64,000 nt of DNA from Phycisphaeraceae bacterium. Lineage in GTDB: Bacteria > Planctomycetota > Phycisphaerae > Phycisphaerales > UBA1924. The stretch covers positions 1,674,001-1,738,000 of the forward strand of contig JAHBWV010000001.1 in assembly GCA_019636845.1 (NCBI GenBank). Direction: 5' to 3'. Below are positions 17,013-27,609 of this stretch, piece by piece (the stretch's first letter is position 1; each line of letters opens with the position of its first letter). The notes under the pieces are model-generated. The model was not told where the DNA came from, did not search any database, and saw only the letters and a program-made list of their open reading frames with translations. Made by a program: the position numbers and the translations under genes.

Positions 17013-19208
17013 CTACTTCAACAGGAGCATCTCGCGATAGGTCGGCAGCGGCCAGAGATCCGCACTGGTGCGCCGCTCCAACTCGTCCGCAAGATCCCGA
17101 ACCGCGTTCATGACCGGACGAACCTTGGTCTTGATGAAGTGGGCGTGCTTGACGGGATCGTCGTGGTGCTCCTCTGAGAGCAGCGACTCGAGAGAGATCG
17201 TCTGCGTCCGGAATCGCCCGATGAGATCCGCGTAGATCTCGAGCATCTCGCGCACACTCGTTGCCGGCACATCCGCGGCCTCGGTCGCCGTGACGGACTC
17301 GGCGAACTCCGTCTGCTGGCGGATCGCCGTGGGCAGAACCTGCGTCCGCGCGATCTGCGCGAGCGTCTCAGCCTCGATCGTCACCTGCTTCACAAACTTC
17401 TCGAGGAAGATGTGGTAGCGGCTCTCCAGCTCGACCTTGCTCAGAATGCCGAACCGCTTCATCACGTCCACGGCCTTCTTCGAACGCATCGCGGGCAACG
17501 CCTCGACGGTGTCCTTGAGGTTCGGAAGCCCGCGCTTCGCCGCCTCATCGTGCCACGCCTTCGAGTACCCGTCGCCGTTGAAGATCACCCGCTTGTGCTG
17601 CCGAACCATCTTCTGGAGGAGCGTCCGGACGGACTGCTGCAACCGCGCCTCGGTCGGACGCGAGCCGACAGATCGTTCCAGCTCAGACGCCACGAAATCC
17701 AGCGATTCGGCAACGATCGCGTTCAACACGGTAATCGGCCACGCGATCGACGCCGAAGAACCGACCGCCCGGAACTCGAACTTGTTCCCCGTGAATGCGA
17801 ACGGCGATGTACGGTTCCTGTCGCCGGAATGGCGGGGAATCTGCGGCAGCGTGTTCGCGCCCAGGTCCAGGGTCCCGCCCTTGATCGTCTTCTTGGCCTT
17901 CCCGGACTCGACCTGCTCGATAATGTCCATCAGCATGTCGCCGAGGAAGATCGAGATGATTGCCGGCGGGGCCTCATTCGCGCCCAGACGATGATCGTTG
18001 TTCGCCGAAGCGATCGACGCTCGGAGCATGTCGGCGTGCATGTCAACCGCTCGGATCATGGCGCAGAGGAAAACGAGGAACTGCATGTTCGTGTGCGTGT
18101 CGTCGCGAGGATCAAGGAGATTCACCCCCGTGTCCGTCGCCAGAGACCAGTTCACGTGCTTGCCCGATCCGTTCACGCCCGCGAACGGCTTCTCGTGCAT
18201 CACGCACTGCAGACCATGGCGGGTCGCCACGCGACGAAGCGTCTCCATCACCAGCATCTGGTGATCGCAGGCGATGTTCGCCGTTTCAAAGTGGCAGGCA
18301 ACCTCGAACTGGCCCGGCGCAACCTCGTTGTGCCTCGTCTTGACCGGCACCCCGACACGCACAAGCTCGCGCTCGACCTCGGTCATGAACGCCAACGCCC
18401 GGACCGGGATCGATCCGAAGTAATGATCCTCAAGCTGCTGCCCCTTCGGGGGCCTCGCGCCGACCAACGTTCGGTCGCACGAGAGAAGGTCGGGCCGCTT
18501 GAAGTACAACTCCCGATCGATCAGGAAGTACTCCTGCTCCGCGCCGATCGTGGGGATCACGCTCGTGACGCCGGTGTCGGTGCCGAAGATCTTGAGGATC
18601 CGCATCGCCTGTGCCGCGACCGCCTGCATCGATCGCAGCAGGGGGGTCTTCTTGTCGAGCGCCTCCCCGTTCCATGAAACAAACGCCGTGGGGATCACGA
18701 GCGTCACAGTCCCCGCGCTCCGCACCAGGAACACCGGGCTCGTGCAGTCCCACGCGGTGTACCCACGCGCCTCGAACGTCGTCCGCAGTCCGCCCGAGGG
18801 GAAGCTCGACGCGTCCGGCTCGCCCTGCACCAGCATCGAGCCGGTAAACTCGCTGATCGCGCCGCCCCGCCCGTCAGGCGAAAGAAACGCGTCGTGCTTC
18901 TCCGCCGTCTGGCCAGTCAACGGCTGGAACCAGTGCGTGTAGTGCGTCGCCCCGCTCTCGATCGCCCAGTCACGCATCGCGGCGGCCACCACGTCCGCAA
19001 GACGCGCATCCAGTGGCTCGCCGTGCGTGATCGTCCTCTGGATCCGCTTGAACACGTCCTTCGGCAGCCGCTGCTGCATCACGCGATCAGTAAACACATC
19101 GCTCGCGTACAGCGATTCCACGGAGCGAGCCGAGTGTTCCGCGCCCGCATGCCCGTTCGATGAATGCCCATGGCCCGCCCGTCCGTGCGTCAAGACACCG
19201 TGATCCAT
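17013..19208 (-). CDS. glnN: Glutamine synthetase type III
   Basis: The 731-residue protein is the right length for GSIII and much longer than GSI/II. It makes glutamine from glutamate and ammonia with ATP in the cytoplasm. Characteristic segments include [95 protein letters not shown], and [20 protein letters not shown] around the nucleotide and metal sites. The N-terminus is His/Gly-rich ([18 protein letters not shown]), which is unusual. It is monocistronic with an AT-rich leader upstream. Confidence 0.96.
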   Translation of the reverse strand: MDHGVLTHGRAGHGHSSNGHAGAEHSARSVESLYASDVFTDRVMQQRLPKDVFKRIQRTITHGEPLDARLADVVAAAMRDWAIESGATHYTHWFQPLTGQTAEKHDAFLSPDGRGGAISEFTGSMLVQGEPDASSFPSGGLRTTFEARGYTAWDCTSPVFLVRSAGTVTLVIPTAFVSWNGEALDKKTPLLRSMQAVAAQAMRILKIFGTDTGVTSVIPTIGAEQEYFLIDRELYFKRPDLLSCDRTLVGARPPKGQQLEDHYFGSIPVRALAFMTEVERELVRVGVPVKTRHNEVAPGQFEVACHFETANIACDHQMLVMETLRRVATRHGLQCVMHEKPFAGVNGSGKHVNWSLATDTGVNLLDPRDDTHTNMQFLVFLCAMIRAVDMHADMLRASIASANNDHRLGANEAPPAIISIFLGDMLMDIIEQVESGKAKKTIKGGTLDLGANTLPQIPRHSGDRNRTSPFAFTGNKFEFRAVGSSASIAWPITVLNAIVAESLDFVASELERSVGSRPTEARLQQSVRTLLQKMVRQHKRVIFNGDGYSKAWHDEAAKRGLPNLKDTVEALPAMRSKKAVDVMKRFGILSKVELESRYHIFLEKFVKQVTIEAETLAQIARTQVLPTAIRQQTEFAESVTATEAADVPATSVREMLEIYADLIGRFRTQTISLESLLSEEHHDDPVKHAHFIKTKVRPVMNAVRDLADELERRTSADLWPLPTYREMLLLK

Positions 19209-19384
19209 TCGCTATCTCCTGCCCGCGGGGATCGAAGTCGGACCCCGGAGATCGGCATTCACGCAGGCGGCCCGCACCACCGATAGCGTCCGATCCAAGC
19301 CGGCAATCGCGGCACTCGCCCCGCACGGGAACGCCTGATCCTATCCCGGAGAGCACGCGGAAACACACCCATCGACATCAAAGC

Positions 19385-19420
19385 GATGCATATGCATGCG
19401 TATATAATGGATATGTATGC
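19385..19420. promoter_or_regulatory. AT-rich palindromic region upstream of glnN (promoter/operator candidate)
   Basis: Between trpA and glnN lies a sharply AT-rich stretch with the 12-bp perfect palindrome ATGCATATGCAT (19386-19397) and the related ATATGTATGC (19411-19420). A TATATA-like -10 element lies between them. It starts about 175 bases upstream of the glnN ATG, in the only sizeable gap before that gene, so it may carry its promoter and a regulator site. This is inferred from composition and symmetry only. Confidence 0.35.
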
Positions 19421-19423
19421 GAC

Positions 19424-20230
19424 CTAAACGCCGCCACCAAGGCCGCTCGCGAACTCCCGCACCAGTCGCTCGCACGCCATCTCGACCGGCTCACCCGTCG
19501 ACCCAAGCTCTGCGAGTCGCCGAACGATCGCACTCCCCACGATTACACCATCGGCATAACGCGACACCTCGCGTACATGGTCGGCCGTGCTCACACCGAA
19601 TCCGCACACCACGGGCGTCTGTGTCGCGCGTCGCACCGCGCCGACAACGCCGCCGACACTTGGCGCATCGCTCCGTTCGCCTGTCAGCCCCGCGCGTGCC
19701 AGCACATACACAAATCCCGTGCACGCCTGCGCGATCTGAACCAATCGCTCTGGTCGGGTCGTCGGCGACACCAGCAGCGATACCGCGACGCCCGCATCCC
19801 GTGCCGCGCCCAGGAGCTGCTCGCTCTCCTCCAACGGCGCGTCAGGGAAGATGAACCCATCGACCCCCGCCTCCGCCGCTTGACGAACAAATCGCACGCC
19901 ACCCCCAAGCCGCGTGACGATCGAAACACTCACCATCACAACGATCGCGGCACGGATCTCCGCTCGAACGCCGGCGATCTGCTCGAACACCATCGCGGGT
20001 GTCACGCCCCGTTGCAAGGCACGATGCATCGCCGCAGCGATCACCGGCCCATCCGCGATCGGATCAGAGAACGGAATCCCGACCTCGATCACGGACGCGC
20101 CACCACGCTCACATCCCTTCAACGCACCGGGGAGCGAATCAACTGCTGGATCGCCCGCCACAAGAAAGGGCATGATCGCCTTCTGGTTCGACTCTTGCAG
20201 CCCACGAAACGCCTGAGATACTCGGTTCAT
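19424..20230 (-). CDS. trpA: Tryptophan synthase alpha subunit
   Basis: The ~268-residue TIM-barrel enzyme cleaves indole-3-glycerol phosphate to indole and glyceraldehyde-3-phosphate. Visible motifs: KAIMPFLVAGDP, IEVGIPFSDPIADGPVI (catalytic Glu and Asp), DGFIFPDAPLEESEQL, FVYVLARAGLTG and the phosphate-binding VCGFGVSTADHV / DGVIVGSAIV. ATG 20230 (MNRVSQAF) matches the usual TrpA start; an in-frame GTG at 20251 would add seven residues. No other trp genes are in the window, so trpA is apart from trpB here. Confidence 0.95.
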   Translation of the reverse strand: MNRVSQAFRGLQESNQKAIMPFLVAGDPAVDSLPGALKGCERGGASVIEVGIPFSDPIADGPVIAAAMHRALQRGVTPAMVFEQIAGVRAEIRAAIVVMVSVSIVTRLGGGVRFVRQAAEAGVDGFIFPDAPLEESEQLLGAARDAGVAVSLLVSPTTRPERLVQIAQACTGFVYVLARAGLTGERSDAPSVGGVVGAVRRATQTPVVCGFGVSTADHVREVSRYADGVIVGSAIVRRLAELGSTGEPVEMACERLVREFASGLGGGV

Positions 20231-20484
20231 AGTCAGAGAGGGTAGTTTCACGCCGCCCTGATGCCAAACTGATCCCGACTTGACACCCGCAACTTCCCCA
20301 GATTGCCTCTTGCAACCACCCTGCCAGATCCGGTATTCTCCCTACCTGCCTCGTTCCTTGGATTGTGCCCCCTTGAGTGCATGCGCCGATGAACCACGAA
20401 GCATCGACATATGCCAGAAGGGGAGGCCTGCTCGGAGGGTTTCGTACCTGCTGAAGGGTCAGTCAAGAAGAAGGGGTAGAAGGC

Positions 20485-22731
20485 ATGAGATTGCGGAATC
20501 TGACTTTGTGCGGCATCGCCGCGCTCGCGTGTGGCACGGCACTCGGGCTCAACCCAACGCCGAACGCCGGTGCCCAGGCCGTCGCCGAGATCGATCGAGG
20601 CGATGTCTTTGATCTTGAGACAATCTTCGTCCGCTGGGCACCAGCAGTGCCAGCAGAACTCCGGCAGATGGCCGTCGCTGCGGCGGGCGCGACCCTCGTT
20701 GCCGCGGACGACGCTAGAGACGTCTGGCAGATCCGCTCCAATGACCGCCAGTTCGCCGTCGACACGCTTCGCAACCTCGGTCCCGGCGTCATTCAGACCG
20801 CTGAGCATGCAGAAGAGTTCCTGCGTGCCGAGTTCGGCCTGAGCGGATTCCAGATCTTCTCGGTTGAAGAGACATCGGCCCGCGCGAACACGCTACAGAT
20901 TCCCCTCATGCTTGATGGCCGGATCGAGTTGGCCGTGCTCGACCGTAGCAGCATGAGATCGCCCACATTCAAGGTGCTCGTCGATGATGGCTCGGGCGAG
21001 CTCCGCGAGGCGCCCGCCCCGCCAGTCCTCACGTACCTCGGCGTGCTCGACGGCGTGGATGGGTCGATCATCTCCGCATCGCTCCACAACGGACTGACCG
21101 CGCAGGTCCGGATCGACGGGCCGTTCCCGCGCGACTTCACGGTTCAGCCCCTCCGCGAGGTCTTCGCCGGCGCGCCCGAGTCCGCCCATCTCGTCTACAC
21201 ATCAGGGCAGGTCATCGATCAAGGACGCCTCTGCGGCGGCTCCCCGCTCCATCATCAGATGGGGCCTGCCGTTGACGCGCTCGAAGCGCCCGATGGAAAC
21301 AGCCGCGTCCGCAAAGAGTGCCAGATCGCCTTCGACGCCGACTTCGAGTTCTATCAGAAGAACGGGAGCTCTGTCCCCAACACCATCGCAGACATCGAGG
21401 GCGTGATGAACAACGTGCGCATCACCTACGAGCGTGACTGCGACGTTACCTTCGCGATCACTACGATCATCGTGCGTTCCAACTCTGCCGATCCGTACAC
21501 GTCGACGAATGCAGAGACAATGCTCAACGAGTTCAGGAACCACTGGCAGTCCAGCCAAGGCAGCATCGTGCGCGACATCGCTCACTTGATGACCGGCAAG
21601 AACATCAATGGCGGCGTCATCGGCATCGCGTGGCTCAGCGCGGTCTGCACAGACTACGGCTATGGCTTGTCTGAGTCACGATTCACGACCAACACCAACT
21701 CCCGTTTGGCCCTCACCGCCCACGAGATCGGCCACAACTTCAGCGCCGGCCACTGCGACGGGAACGGTGACTGCCACATCATGTGCAGCGGCCTCGGCGG
21801 CTGCAACGGGCTCGGCAACCCGCCCTTCTTCGGCGTGCAGGAACGCACCACCATCAACACATTCGCGCAAGGTCGCGGCTGCCTCGCCACCGTCGGCAAC
21901 ACACCGCCTTCCATCAACATCATCTCACCCTCGAACGGCGCGTCCTTTACTCAGGGCAATCCAATCAGCTTCGCCGCAGGTGCGACCGATGCCGAGGATG
22001 ACAACAACGTGCTCTCTGCCTCGATCGTCTGGACGTCGAATCTCCAGGGCTCACTCGGCGTCGGCTTCAGTTTCTCCCGCTCGGATCTTGTCGTCGGCAC
22101 ACACACCATCACCGCCAGCGTGACCGACTCCGGCGGGCTCAACGCCTCTCAGAACCGCTCCATCACCATCAACCCACTCATCAGCGTGCCGAACGCACCG
22201 AGCGGCCAGCTCGCATCCGAGACCGTCGCCGGCACCGGAGTCCTGACCTGGACCGACAACTCCAATAACGAGACCTCGTTCACCGTTCAACGCCAGACGA
22301 AGGTCGGCACTTCATGGACCGGAACGGCAACCTTCGCCGGCGTGGCAGCGAACTCGACGTCGTACGCCAACACACCCGGCCAGGGCGTCTGGCGTTACCG
22401 CGTCCGTGCGAACAACAGCGCGGGATCATCGGTCTATACCGCGTGGGCCAACGCCCTCCCGCTGGGGCCGTCCTCTCCCGCAGTCGTTCGCTCAGGAGGC
22501 GTGGTGACCTTCTCATGGACCGACAACTCGCTCTTTGAAGAGAACTTCGACGTTCAGCGCCAGCAGCGTGTAGGCACAACCTGGACCAACAACACCGTGC
22601 TGGTCCAGCCCGCCAACGCCACCTCATACGTTGAGTCGCCCGGTTCAGGCCAGTGGCGCTACCGGGTCCGCTCGAAGGTGCCCGGCAGATTCTCTGCGTA
22701 CACCGCGTGGTCCAGTATCACTGTTCCATGA
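20485..22731 (+). CDS. Secreted reprolysin-like metalloprotease with Fn3-type C-terminal domains
   Basis: The 748-residue protein has a signal peptide (~1-30, ending near NAGAQA). An N-terminal region of ~260 residues is probably a prodomain. The catalytic domain has the zinc motif HEIGHNFSAGH (His413, His417, His423) and a downstream CHIMCSG Met-turn-like segment, as in M12B/reprolysin peptidases. A PKD/Ig-like segment (PSINIISPSNGASF, VVGTHTITASVTDSGGL) and two Fn3-like repeats (LTWTDNSNNETSFTVQR, FSWTDNSLFEENFDVQR) follow. It probably digests extracellular protein and binds a surface or polymer. AAGGGG-type purines lie upstream. It is divergent from trpA and ends at a strong terminator. 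Confidence 0.87.
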   Translation: MRLRNLTLCGIAALACGTALGLNPTPNAGAQAVAEIDRGDVFDLETIFVRWAPAVPAELRQMAVAAAGATLVAADDARDVWQIRSNDRQFAVDTLRNLGPGVIQTAEHAEEFLRAEFGLSGFQIFSVEETSARANTLQIPLMLDGRIELAVLDRSSMRSPTFKVLVDDGSGELREAPAPPVLTYLGVLDGVDGSIISASLHNGLTAQVRIDGPFPRDFTVQPLREVFAGAPESAHLVYTSGQVIDQGRLCGGSPLHHQMGPAVDALEAPDGNSRVRKECQIAFDADFEFYQKNGSSVPNTIADIEGVMNNVRITYERDCDVTFAITTIIVRSNSADPYTSTNAETMLNEFRNHWQSSQGSIVRDIAHLMTGKNINGGVIGIAWLSAVCTDYGYGLSESRFTTNTNSRLALTAHEIGHNFSAGHCDGNGDCHIMCSGLGGCNGLGNPPFFGVQERTTINTFAQGRGCLATVGNTPPSINIISPSNGASFTQGNPISFAAGATDAEDDNNVLSASIVWTSNLQGSLGVGFSFSRSDLVVGTHTITASVTDSGGLNASQNRSITINPLISVPNAPSGQLASETVAGTGVLTWTDNSNNETSFTVQRQTKVGTSWTGTATFAGVAANSTSYANTPGQGVWRYRVRANNSAGSSVYTAWANALPLGPSSPAVVRSGGVVTFSWTDNSLFEENFDVQRQQRVGTTWTNNTVLVQPANATSYVESPGSGQWRYRVRSKVPGRFSAYTAWSSITVP

Positions 22732-22760
22732 TCCGAACCAACACTCAGCATGCTTGAGCA

Positions 22761-22790
22761 GAGGGGGTGGCCCGGTGCCGCCCCCTCTTT
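22761..22790 (+). terminator. Rho-independent terminator after metalloprotease gene
   Basis: An 11-bp stem (GAGGGGGTGGC at 22761-22771 with GCCGCCCCCTC at 22777-22787) closes a five-base loop and is followed by TTTCGTT. It lies 29 bases after the protease stop. Confidence 0.8.
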
Positions 22791-22841
22791 CGTTGTATAC
22801 ACGGTCCGCTGAAGCGTTTCAGCCCACGACGCCATCGCGAA

Positions 22842-23663
22842 CTACGCGATCACATCGGGTAACTGCTCCATCCCCTCTGTCAATACCCTCGGCCCATCCT
22901 CAGTGATCAGTACGTCGTGCTCGTAGTGAACACTCATCGAGCCGTCGCTCGTGAACACCGGCCACGCGTTCTTGTGCTGCACCACCCCGGACGTCCCCGC
23001 AGCGATCATCGGCTCAACCGCGACCAGCGTGCCAGGGCGGCACGGCAGCTTGCCGTCCTCCCACGTCTCAGGAAACTGAACCAACACGTTCGAGATAAAT
23101 GGCGGGCTGTGCAACTTCCGCCCGTACCCATGCCCCCCGAGTCCGCGCACGAGGAAGTACCCGCGCTCTCCCTCGACGAACCCCTGCACCGCTCTCGCCC
23201 AGTCCTCGAACGTCTTCCCGGGACGCAACTGCGAGATCCCACGACGAAGAGACTCGATCCCGCAATCCATCAACGCCCGGACTTCCGGGCGCGGCTCGCC
23301 GAACACATACGTCCATGCCGCATCGCCGATCCAACCGTTGTGAACGACCCCGATGTCCAGCTTCAGCACATCACCATGCACCAGCGGGCGCTCAAGATAC
23401 CCCGCCGTGCCATGCACCACGCACTCGTTCACGCTGAGGCACGCGTGCGACGGAAACGGCGGCGACCGCCCCGCGCGATAGTGCAGAAACGCAGACCGGC
23501 ACCGCATCGATGCCAGCACTCTCGCAACCTCCGCATCGATCTTCGCCAGCGTCATCCCAGATCGCATCCACAAGGACATGTGTCGGTGCGTCTCGACAAC
23601 ACACCGCGCCGCGGCAGCCGCTGCGTCAATCTCCGCCGATCGAAGTGGGGGGGGCAAACTCAT
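22842..23663 (-). CDS. map: Methionine aminopeptidase type I
   Basis: The 273-residue enzyme removes N-terminal methionine from new proteins. All five metal ligands can be placed: Asp103 (KLDIGV), Asp114 (GDAAW), His178 (GHGYGRKLH), Glu217 (VAVEPMI) and Glu248 (YEHDVLI). The catalytic His84 lies in ECVVHG. It follows hutI by 18 bases in the same direction, so it may be co-transcribed with the hut genes, an uncommon pairing; a second map copy may exist elsewhere. Confidence 0.95.
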   Translation of the reverse strand: MSLPPPLRSAEIDAAAAAARCVVETHRHMSLWMRSGMTLAKIDAEVARVLASMRCRSAFLHYRAGRSPPFPSHACLSVNECVVHGTAGYLERPLVHGDVLKLDIGVVHNGWIGDAAWTYVFGEPRPEVRALMDCGIESLRRGISQLRPGKTFEDWARAVQGFVEGERGYFLVRGLGGHGYGRKLHSPPFISNVLVQFPETWEDGKLPCRPGTLVAVEPMIAAGTSGVVQHKNAWPVFTSDGSMSVHYEHDVLITEDGPRVLTEGMEQLPDVIA

Positions 23664-23681
23664 GCGATCGCATCGTAGCGA

Positions 23682-24917
23682 TCAGGCCGACGGTGTCACC
23701 TCGTTGCCGCCATGCACGACCTCACCCGCAATCACGGTGACATCAACCGGATTCCCGCCAATCTCGTACGCGAGTGCCCGCTCGTCGGTGTGCCTGAGAA
23801 GGATCAGATCCGCACGCTTGCCCGATTCGATGGTCCCACGATCCTCAAGCCCGAGCATCGCCGCCGGATTCACGGTCGCCGCAGCGATCGCCTCGATCAC
23901 CGACAGCCCGAGATGCCGCACCGCCAGAGCAATCACGAGCGGCATCGACGAGCTCGGTGCCGATCCCGGATTGAGGTTCGTCGCAATCGCGATTGCTCCG
24001 CCCATCTCCACAAACCGCCGGGCGGGTGCGTATCGGGCGTCGAGATGGAACCCGCACACCGGCAACGCTACCCCGAACGTCTGCGAAGCAGCCAGGGTTG
24101 CAAGATCCTGCTCTTTCGCCGCCTCCAGGTGGTCAACGCTCACCGCCCCCAGTCCAACAGCCGCCGGCACCATCCCAAGTGCGTTGAACTGATCGGCGTG
24201 GACTCTGATCGGATGCCCCATCGACCTTGCCTGCTCGAACAGACGCAAGGCCTCCTCGACGCTCCACGCCCCCTTCTCGCAGTACGCATCGACCGATATC
24301 CCAGGGAACGCCGCGCTGACAGCGGGCAGCGTCTCGTACACCACACGCTCCGCAAAGTTCGGCACGTCGGCGTCGATCGCGTGGCCCAGCAACGCGGTCG
24401 GCACCACCGTCCCCTTCCACGCGGTCCCCGCCGAGGTGATCGCCCGGAGCATCTTCAACTCATGCTCCGTCGTCAGGCCATATCCGCTCTTGACCTCGAC
24501 CGTCGTCGTCCCCTCTCTGGCCATCACCGCCAGCCGGTGCGTCAGGTTCGTCGCCAGATCCGGCTCAGACGCTCTGCGAACCGATCGCACGGTCGACATG
24601 ATCCCACCGCCCGCCCCGAGAATGTCCAGGTACGAAGCCCCCGCACGCTTCATCTCCCACTCAACGAGCCGATCCCCCGCCCAGCACGCGTGCGTGTGGC
24701 AGTCGACGAAACCCGGCATCAAGACCCTACCCCGTCCCTCGATAATCCTGCTCGCCGATGGAGCCCGCACCCCGCTCTCAACGCGGGAGATGCGTGCGCC
24801 CTCAACCAACACATCAACGCCGTCGCGGACCGATCCCGCCCCGAGTTCACCCAGCCGCCTCGGCGTTGATCCAGCTGCCAACGTCACCGCCCGCACGTTC
24901 CGAAAGAGAATGCTCAA
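23682..24917 (-). CDS. hutI: Imidazolonepropionase
   Basis: The ~411-residue amidohydrolase converts imidazolonepropionate to N-formimino-glutamate, step three of histidine breakdown. Motifs: metal site PGFVDCHTHACWAGDR, substrate segment GAGGGIMSTVRSVR, VEVKSGYGLTTEHELKML, DAYCEKGAWSV, IRVHADQFNALGM and NLNPGSAPSSSM. I prefer TTG 24917 as the start: GGAGGG lies six bases upstream and TTGA overlaps the hutG stop by four bases. A GTG/ATG start at 24947 gives ten extra residues without a better ribosome site. Confidence 0.94.
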   Translation of the reverse strand: MSILFRNVRAVTLAAGSTPRRLGELGAGSVRDGVDVLVEGARISRVESGVRAPSASRIIEGRGRVLMPGFVDCHTHACWAGDRLVEWEMKRAGASYLDILGAGGGIMSTVRSVRRASEPDLATNLTHRLAVMAREGTTTVEVKSGYGLTTEHELKMLRAITSAGTAWKGTVVPTALLGHAIDADVPNFAERVVYETLPAVSAAFPGISVDAYCEKGAWSVEEALRLFEQARSMGHPIRVHADQFNALGMVPAAVGLGAVSVDHLEAAKEQDLATLAASQTFGVALPVCGFHLDARYAPARRFVEMGGAIAIATNLNPGSAPSSSMPLVIALAVRHLGLSVIEAIAAATVNPAAMLGLEDRGTIESGKRADLILLRHTDERALAYEIGGNPVDVTVIAGEVVHGGNEVTPSA

Positions 24918-25891
24918 CGACGACCCTCCGACTCCCCACGCGACCACGCTCCCGCCCCCTCGTCACGCCCAAGATCACCCCAGCGCTCCGCAAGCCCTCG
25001 CATGAACACGAGGAAGAGGTGGGCCGCCAGCCGCGCCGTGCGCCCGTCATGATCGAATCGAGGGTTCAACTCCATGATGTCGAAGCACCTGATCCGGCGC
25101 GACCTCCCGAGCGTCTCGACAAGCCGCTCAATATCGCGCGGCACCATCCCGCACGGATGCACCGCGCTCACGCCCGGCGCATGCGCACCGTCGATCACAT
25201 CAAGATCCAGCGACGCGAATGCGTTGAGCGGCTCCTCCCGCGCTGATGCCTCAAACTCCGCGCAGTCCATCAGCCGGCCCCGCTTCTCAGAGAAATACTC
25301 CAGATGCTCCGAAGCGTTCGCCATCGGGTTCATCCCGACCAGCCGCAGCGACTGAACGCCGCACTCCTCGATCAAGCGTCTGAACGGCATCCCCGATCCG
25401 ATCGAATCTCGCACATCAAGGTGCGCATCCATGTAGTACCCAACGAGCCCGGGATACCGAATCGCCACCGGTCTCACAAACGCGAACGTCAGATCATGGC
25501 CGCCACCGACCCCGATCGGAAAGAGCCCCATGTCGAGCGCGGCCTCTACCGCCAGCGTCACGCGCCCGTGCGTCTCAGCGAGGGCGTCCGGTGAGTCACC
25601 GCCCGCCGGAACGACATCACCCGCGTCGTACACGCCTGGCCACACCCATCCCGATGGCTCCCGCACGCCATATCTCGCCAGCGCCGAACGGAACGCTGTC
25701 GGCCCCTCACTCGCTCCGGGCCTGCCGCCGTTCATCCGCACACCCAGATCGTCCGGCAGCCCGATCAACGCCACGCGGCAACCCTCGGGCGAAGCTCGAA
25801 CGCCCGACGCGAACCGAGACGCAGCCATGCCACCCGGCCAGACAGCCGGACAGCAGTGGGGGAGTGACAAAGGGGAGGAAGATCCCATCAC
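24914..25891 (-). CDS. hutG: Formimidoylglutamase (arginase family)
   Basis: The ~325-residue protein belongs to the ureohydrolase family and would hydrolyse N-formimino-glutamate to glutamate and formamide. The dinuclear manganese site is complete: His132 (GGGHDLTF), Asp155, His157 and Asp159 (DAHLDVRD), and Asp229 and Asp231 (SLDLDVIDG). Its place between hutU and hutI supports formimidoylglutamase over agmatinase or arginase. An internal ATG at 25828 (MAASRF) is an equally possible start; neither has a strong ribosome site. Confidence 0.9.
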   Translation of the reverse strand: MMGSSSPLSLPHCCPAVWPGGMAASRFASGVRASPEGCRVALIGLPDDLGVRMNGGRPGASEGPTAFRSALARYGVREPSGWVWPGVYDAGDVVPAGGDSPDALAETHGRVTLAVEAALDMGLFPIGVGGGHDLTFAFVRPVAIRYPGLVGYYMDAHLDVRDSIGSGMPFRRLIEECGVQSLRLVGMNPMANASEHLEYFSEKRGRLMDCAEFEASAREEPLNAFASLDLDVIDGAHAPGVSAVHPCGMVPRDIERLVETLGRSRRIRCFDIMELNPRFDHDGRTARLAAHLFLVFMRGLAERWGDLGRDEGAGAWSRGESEGRR

Positions 25892-25910
25892 CGCAGTTTA
25901 GCAAACCACA

Positions 25911-27599
<1,689 letters not shown>

Positions 27600-27609
27600 C
27601 GCTTACTCC

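Noticed and set aside
17412..18677. Plus-strand open frame opposite glnN
   Set aside because: Arg/His-rich shadow of a clear glutamine synthetase; no ribosome site or motif.
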